The notes below the pieces were generated by a model. It saw only the letters and a program-made list of their open reading frames with translations, did no database searches and was not told the origin of the DNA. Made by a program: the position numbers and the translations under genes. From NCBI RefSeq assembly GCF_028858725.1, contig NC_084767.1:16445895-16509894 (forward strand): a DNA stretch of 64,000 nt, given 5' to 3'. How positions within the stretch are numbered: position 1 is the first letter of the stretch; each line of letters opens with the position of its first letter. The stretch is from Colius striatus (taxonomy: Eukaryota; Chordata; Aves; Coliiformes; Coliidae). Of the stretch, positions 57,401 to 64,000 are shown piece after piece.

Positions 57401-60195
57401 CTCTCACTTTAAGTCATTGACATCCATACCATAAGGGAATCTACATTTTCCTAAGGCCTAGAATTTTGCTTGAGTTGAATCCTCAAGAGCTCAACAAGGA
57501 GTATCTTATTATCAAACACTGTAAGATCTTACAATGTTTTTCCTTCAGTGCTGCAATTTCAACACCCCCAGCATTCATTGTAAGTTCTCTCAAACATTCC
57601 CTGTGTTCAGTTTACGTTCATCTCCATCTATTTTTAACAAAAAATAAACTCAAACACACACTGAAAGAGTACAGTGTTTCTCTTGAGTATCATAAGACTG
57701 CTTGATCACATGTTTTCCTGGTATTTAGTCCATTGGTTTATGAATTATTTTGTTACGCTGAGTGCATAGTTGATAGTTTAATGGCTGGAAGTGATTTTTC
57801 TCGAAATATGGATGGAGTTGTCATGGTAATACATTGCTAGGAAGATTAAGGCATGCTTAAATTAAGGCATGCATTGAATTCTCAGTTGTTTTAGCTGCTC
57901 TTTCCTTGCCATGTTTGGAGAACATCCTATCCCGTGCAAGCCTCCAAGATATCTTACTGGATTTCCCATCAAGTAGTGACTAACCCAATGCTTTGAGTCA
58001 CCAATTTGCCATCGCTGGGCTCCAGCCAGTCCCGTGCAGCATGCGTAGGGGCCAGCAATTGGCCTCCAGCACTGCCTGTTTTGCAACAGCAGGAATTCCC
58101 TCCAGCCCCTTTGAACTAAATCTTGAACAGACTCAGGCTCGGCCGGGCATTTGGCTCCAAGATACACAGGCAGGTTTGCAAAAACACAGAAGATTTCAGA
58201 CAAGAAAGGAATTATTAGTGATAGATGGGGCCTGAGGAGATTTTCAGAAACATGTATTGACAACGTTGCCCCTGGGGCTGCCTCCCACCCACCTCATGCA
58301 GAAATTTTTCAGAGAAAGTCACCATAGTGCTTCCTATCAAACTCTGACAGAGAAGATTGTAGTTGAGTACCTCAGTATTTCTGATAGACCGATAGCATTG
58401 CAGGCTTCTGTTGGAAGAGATCAGCTGACACCAGTTAAATCTCTGGTCAGCTGTGGCCTGTTGCTGGGGTTTTTTTTATGGAGCCTCACTGGCAGAGATG
58501 GAGATATTGTGTATGGGTAGGAAGGGACAAGCATGACTTCTCCAAAAGCAGCTCATTGTAACCAGCCCACTGCAATGTTCTCCATAGATTTAGCCTGTGC
58601 TTCCCCATCTACTCACAGTGCAAAAGAATATATACTAAAAACCATATCTTTGAGAAAATTTGTATGGGAAAGAAGGTCTATTGTCATGCCCATGCAAGGT
58701 CTCGAATCCATGCTGATATTTGAAGTACAAGCAAAGAGAAACATTAAGACATTGAAACAGAAAAAATTCCTCAACAAAATAAAAGGCCAGTCTGTGAACA
58801 CTTGGAAATGCAATTTTCAGAATTGCCTAAGTGAAACAAAAGCCCTATATTTGTTTCTGAACATCCTACTGCTGCAGACAAAGCAAATCCGCAGCAATAC
58901 ATTAGCAAAGAAAACAGCTTCTAGTCAAATCCACTGACACAGAGTAATAACTACTTATTGCAACTGCCATCAACACCTTTCTTGTAAACCCTTCACTGCC
59001 CTGTACGTGATCTGCAGCTTGCAGCAAAGATGACCCCAAGCACATGGGAAAAGGATCAAAACAAAAAGCACGTGATGGTTCCTAACAGAAACTGCATTAT
59101 CCGTGGAAGGGACAAACACACATGGCCTTCAGATCCATGTAAAACAATACCAGGGCTGCAGTAGGGCTGAAACTGGGAAAAGCAGATGCTGCCCAAAGCA
59201 GAATCTGCTTGAAAAGTTAAACATGCAGAACACATATCAGGAAATCAAATGGCTTTCATGGGAGCAAAGAACAGCTCTTAGAAACTTATTTCCAGTTAGC
59301 ACTGATGAACCAAGTGACAGAGACTCAAGAGGCAGAATTCAGACCAAGATCTATAAGTTCTCTTGGTTTGGTTGAGTTAGCTCTTGTACTCACAGCTTCT
59401 TGGGGAGACAGGAGCCAGCTACAGAAATGAGGCCTGGCTTCAGGTCAAGAGCTACTGATAAACATAGGAACAGATCTGCAGCATTTCCTCTCAAGAAACA
59501 TTATTATCCACAGCAAAGAGCAGAAAACTTCAGCTAATGCTCATTCAGGGGAAATTAAAAACTCATACAAAGCATGAAGGTCTGTGATACACATTAGGAG
59601 GGGAGAAAACCCCCATAAGTCACATGTTTTTGACTACTTCAAAGATGCATCAGGTTTAACCCTCAAATCTAGTACTGTTTCTTCAAAAGTAAGAAAACCA
59701 TCACTAGTTTTCAATAGGCACTAAATCCATTGTTTTACCTAGAGTCAAATTAACTTTGGGTCAGTGGAACAGACTAGGTGATTTACTGAAGTCTCTTTCA
59801 CGGTGCTTGCCATAATTTTGTAAACCAATTATAACAGGCAGTGTTTTAAAACCATCCAAGGGCAATGTTGGCCTCCTCGTGCAATATAAACCTGTACAAA
59901 TTGTAGCATTGTTTCTAAGGACTAACAAATACTAATTCTTTTAGTTATTCTCAGTTTGCAGCAACAGACATGGAAAATTTACACTGTCTTTGTGAGTGAT
60001 TTAGAACAAAGACTCAATTTACATCTTAACCATGAAAAAGTATCAGAGAAATCTCATTAGATGAAATGGAGAAATATGGATGCTGTTCACATGGGCTCAG
60101 TGTCTCCAGAGGAATGCTCCCCTTGAGTAGTCCTGGAGGAAGGTGTGGAGCTTAATGTGTGTGTATGCAAGTGGGCACTCACTATTTACAAAGAG
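54411..60195. other. Intergenic sequence, no gene recognised
   Basis: No supported coding region. A T-run occurs at 54912-54925. Complex sequence near 55080-55400 lacks obvious repeats and might be a conserved non-coding element, which cannot be tested from one sequence. A 12-bp motif ATTAAGGCATGC is repeated at about 57846 and 57862. Confidence 0.5.
54951..54958. promoter_or_regulatory. Consensus CRE palindrome (TGACGTCA)
   Basis: TGACGTCA is embedded in a 10-bp palindrome GTGACGTCAC, the full CREB/ATF site. It lies just after a T-run and about 19 kb upstream of the SMAD5 promoter. No nearby gene start is visible, so activity is unproven. Confidence 0.4.
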
Positions 60196-60280
60196 GAGAT
60201 GGCCTCAAGTTATGCCAGAGCAGGTTTAGATTGGAGATTAGGAAGAACTTTTTCACTGAGAGACTTGTTAGACACTACAG
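60196..60280 (+). mobile_element. CR1 LINE internal 3'-region fragment
   Basis: GAGATGGCCTCAAGTTATGCC, AGAGCAGGTTTAGATTGGAG, ATTAGGAAGAACTTTTTCACT, then GAGAGACTTGTTAGACACTAC matches the CR1 segment encoding the C-terminal ORF2 region (FRLDIRKNFF-type). It is truncated on both sides. Confidence 0.85.
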
Positions 60281-63200
60281 GTGGGAGAGAAGGAAACATC
60301 CACACTCATCTACAACTGCCTGCACAAATAGGAAAGGTCTCTTCACATTTCAGGGTCTCCTTTTTTTTCTACACTAAAATATTTGCAATAAAATCTCAAA
60401 GCACTGAGAAGGTCTCAAGGACCAACGCTTTTTACTCACTTGCCAAGGCCAAGCACAAGAAGGTGATGCTCAGAGTGTCAGGGAGGAGGTGCAGGCGTGC
60501 TGCATCCGTGGCCCTTGCTACAGCGTCACTCCTGACCTCCAAGGATTTTCTATAGGATCTTGCAGAGGAACTGCAGTGCCATGCAATCAGGGTCAGGTGA
60601 ACAGCAAAGCTCAGGCCAAAAGTGACACAGGAAGCAGCTGAATCCTGAGAAAGGGAGGTGACTGCAGTGCTGGTACTGCTGTTGGCTGCCTGCCCTGCCC
60701 CAGGGCAGCTACAGTGCCATGCAGGGAGCCCAGAGGCTGCAGCAGATCTGCAGAATGGAATCAGCTGCAGCTGCCCCATTTTTAGGATGTAAACAGAACC
60801 TGTCAGGGTAAAGGAAAAACAGCTTGTGCCCTGAGGCTATTCTTCCCCTTCCTTTCTCAAGAAAAAACCCACAAAACCAACTCTCTGACTTGCCCTAAAA
60901 CCCAAAAGAGCAAGGGACTGACACCTTCTCTAGAAGGATTTTTTTAAACTCCTGTGCCTTTTCAGAGTTTTTAGGGTGAGTTATCCCATAAGCATCATGC
61001 AAGATTAAAACTCCCCTCATCAGGAGTAACAAACATCATTCACACAACTATCACAGCTCTGGCACTGGTGTGCAAGCTGCCAGCCAGAGAAACATGCAAA
61101 GCAGCCACTTGAAAAACAAAATTCCCCACTTTCTCGTGCATGTGGAATGAGTATGATTTATCTGGGAAGGAATTTGCTTCTCAGTGTTGATCTCCTTAAA
61201 AGAGACGGTAACTAAAATAGCTACAGGCCACTTGAAAATTAACCAGTTGTCACGTGCAGTCATTTTCCAATCTTTCCCCCTCATCCTAAACCCAGACTCT
61301 TATTCCAACATCCATGTCAGTACTTCATTAGCCCGTCTCACAGCAGATCATGGCAATGTTTCTGCACAGGGCAGAGATCAGCATCACTGTTGGATGACTG
61401 CTAGATCAGCAAAGGAGCCAGGAGCCTCGCTGGCATGGGCTGCTGAGGCAGGAGAACCATTCCTAGCTTTGCCCAGGGAAAGAAAGGTTATTTGGTAGGC
61501 AAAGAAGAAGCCAGCTGACACAAACTGCTCATCCAGAGAAACAATCAGGATTGCAAATATCAGGAAGCAGGATTAGAATCACAAGTTGTTGGCAGAAATG
61601 TTATTGGCTTACTATTGTTTGTGAAACCTAAAGTGAATTGGTTGTGGGGGGAATGAGACCAACCAACCACCAAAAAACCTCCCAAACAAAACAGTCTGTT
61701 TTTTCTAGGTTCGTGTACAAACTCTCCCACACAGCCTGGGACCAAGTTTTGGACTGAGGCCTCAACTCGGCTTTCATTTGTTGGCCAAAGACAACAGAGT
61801 AGATTTATGGTGGGGCAGGGCTGGGCAGTGTGAGGGAGGGTATCTCCTTGAGTTCTCTGGGCTGGTTTATTATGCCCTGTCTGCATCCCAGCTGTGGCTG
61901 CTTTCATGTCTCCATGCTATGAGGAGAGAGATACAATCTGCTCACTTTCTAGAGCTTCTCACCACTGGTGGGTGCCCAAGGCTCAGCAGGATGTCATCCT
62001 AACACCTGTTACTATCACCAAGAGGTGACATCAGATCCAAATAGCCTAAGGTGTATGTGGCACACCTTGGGCAGGAGAGCTGCTGAAGGCAACCTACCTG
62101 TGGAGAAGCTCCAGATGCCATCCAAATTGAGATGTCATAAGGATGATCAAGCCATCATTGTAAGGATGATGAGATACTACACAATGTAACAGAGGTTTTA
62201 AGGGTTTTTTAACTCAGAATATTATTCACAAAAATCTTTGGTTTAGTCTTTTGCTTAGAAAAAAACGAGTTCCTTAAAGGATGTAATGAACCTTTAAGGA
62301 CATGACTGCAAGGACTGCCAAATTAACTTGCCAAAACAGCGTTATTGAGCTCCTGGAAATTCACGACAAGGAAATGCGTGTTTAATGTACCTCATTTAAC
62401 TCCTATTATTCAGGGGAATCAGCAGGTGTATTTCTCTGAAGCACAGGAGATGTTAATGGAGACAGCGTGTAGTCATTCAGCCTGTGCCTTTCTAGAACTG
62501 AAGAAAAACAGTAGGAAAGAAAAATACACTTTCCTCTCTCCCTAGAGCCCTCCTGAAGCAAAGGGGTTTTTTTCAGTCTCTCTTTAAAAATCCAGTATTT
62601 TTATTCTTTTGCACAGCTTCAACCACCATTTATTCCCCCCTTGCTGTGCACCTCGATGCAGCCCAGATGCCCTATTCCAGCAGACTTCTCTTGATGCACC
62701 AACTCCCAAATAGAGGTACTTAGTTATGTACTACCCTTGCAGTGTCAAAGTAAATGCTACTAGCAGAGTTCCTGGAGCACAGTTTTAGACATAAACATCT
62801 GATTATTGCTGTTGTGGTCTCTTGTTGCAAAGCAGCACAGAGTGATTTGACTGAACAAATGTCCACAGAAACAAAACCAGGGCAATGTTACAGGTGAGAT
62901 GGGACAGGTTCATGTTAAGCACAGCAGGAGAGACCTGGCTGGCTCTCCCAACAGGCCAGAAACATCCCTGAGTCCCCCTGACCCATACTCTGCTCTTAGT
63001 TTGTGCACTTTAGACCTGGACTGTGAAAACCCTACTGCCCTGATTGCTCAGCTGCTCACCTGGGGAAGCACTTTAACATCTCATCTGAAAAATCACCAAG
63101 CACTTTATTACTACATATGACCCACATCATCACAGTTCCCATCAGCATGATCTTCCCCTAGCTTCTCTTCTGCAGATCCAGCTTCTCAAAATGCAGTCAT

Positions 63201-64000
63201 AAGCTGCCTCACACTCACACAGCAGTCAGTGATCCAAGCTGAATCCTTATTTTTTGCATTAAGAAGATGAAAGCCGCTTCTTGCACTTCCCAAGAAAGCA
63301 CCAGGTCTACCAAACTATTGCAGTTGTTTGTGAAAGACTTGTTTGACACGACAGGTAAATGTGCACAAACGACTGAAGGTTGAGCGACGCCGGGAGCAGG
63401 ATGCTGTAGCATACTGCCCAGATCTCAGGCTCAGGCAGGGTGGAGAGCGAACAATTCTGGTCTTTGCTTCCAAAACTGCTCCATCTGATGGCGAATCGAT
63501 GTAACACAGATCCACAACCCTCCAAGGGAGAGCCTGGGTCTGTCTGAGAATCTGTCCCTTTGCTTTAAGCTTCTCCCTAGAGCATCAGTGCCTTTGGCAG
63601 CAGCACATCAGGCTGCCAATGCTCATAGCCAGCAAATAATGCCACCGAGGTGCCATCATCGCAGCACAGGAAGAGCATTTGCATGAAACTACACATCACA
63701 GCCACATCTGGCCTTCCAGACATTGACTCAGATAGATATTGCCAGAGCAGCCACCCCGGACCTGTGTGAGACATTTAAAGTGAGGCAATCTCTATTCCTC
63801 CCCCCTCCCCAAGCCCAGCAGTGCTTGCAGATGGACTCTGTGCTCCCACCAGAAATGCTACTGGTGAGCCTGCAAATAACAGTACCATACAACAGTACCT
63901 TTGGCTTTGCCAAAGGGACATCCTCCACTTCTGGGCACATAACAGCAAGGAAAGGATCATAGGAGAGTAAGAAACAAACATTTATTGCTTGGCTCTATGC
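60281..64000. other. Intergenic sequence to window end, no gene recognised
   Basis: No TGFBI fasciclin-domain sequence or other recognisable protein is present on either strand, although TGFBI is the expected next gene in this direction. Short overlapping frames at 63200-63980 look random. Confidence 0.5.

Noticed and set aside
59740-59820. Weak resemblance to a CR1 3' end (GACTAGGTGATTTACTG)
   Set aside because: Too many mismatches and no terminal octamers.
63829-63862. Exon-like 34-bp segment between AG and GTGAGC
   Set aside because: Splice-like dinucleotides alone are weak evidence; no adjoining coding exon is visible.
60281-64000. Expected TGFBI coding exons
   Set aside because: I looked for fasciclin-domain peptides on the minus strand and found none; TGFBI must lie beyond the window if synteny holds.

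Overview
The window looks like part of a bird genome. It carries several CR1 retroposon 3' ends in both orientations, including the characteristic ATTCTATGATT-type terminal octamers. Coding sequence is sparse and split by GT-AG introns, and one CpG island sits at a promoter. Almost all of the short open reading frames in the window are chance frames.

Two protein-coding genes are supported. The main one is SMAD5 on the minus strand, with its complete coding region in six exons between 25333 (ATG) and 17516 (stop). Every junction is GT-AG and the exon lengths sum to exactly 465 codons plus stop. Its 5' end lies to the right. A non-coding/start exon with two upstream ORFs is at 25334-25527, then a roughly 9-kb first intron, then a CpG-island promoter around 34.8-35.5 kb. 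A 3' UTR of several kb probably runs left to about 13.5 kb. The second gene is a short single-pass membrane protein on the plus strand at 3574-3894, which I identify as SMIM32. It points toward SMAD5, so the two genes are arranged tail to tail.

Layout: 1-3.5 kb, no gene recognised. 3.57-4.07 kb, SMIM32 and its poly(A) signal. 4-13.5 kb, intergenic, with two minus-strand CR1 remnants and a degenerate minisatellite of about 47-bp units. 13.5-35.4 kb, SMAD5. 35.5-64 kb, a gene-poor stretch with a decayed old CR1 lying directly beside a younger one (about 44.4-46.3 kb), a 72-bp palindromic ancient repeat, a perfect 26-bp tandem duplication and smaller CR1 pieces. In other amniotes SMAD5 lies between TGFBI and TRPC7 with SMIM32 nearby. 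By that order TRPC7 would be expected beyond the left edge and TGFBI beyond the right edge; neither is visible here (inference from remembered synteny).

I found no tRNA, rRNA, CRISPR array, intact transposon or gene cluster suggesting a new system. The observations most worth checking are the SMAD5 5' leader (a start-stop uORF, a 23-codon uORF and a weak start context), the little-studied SMIM32, and several repeat and regulatory structures.
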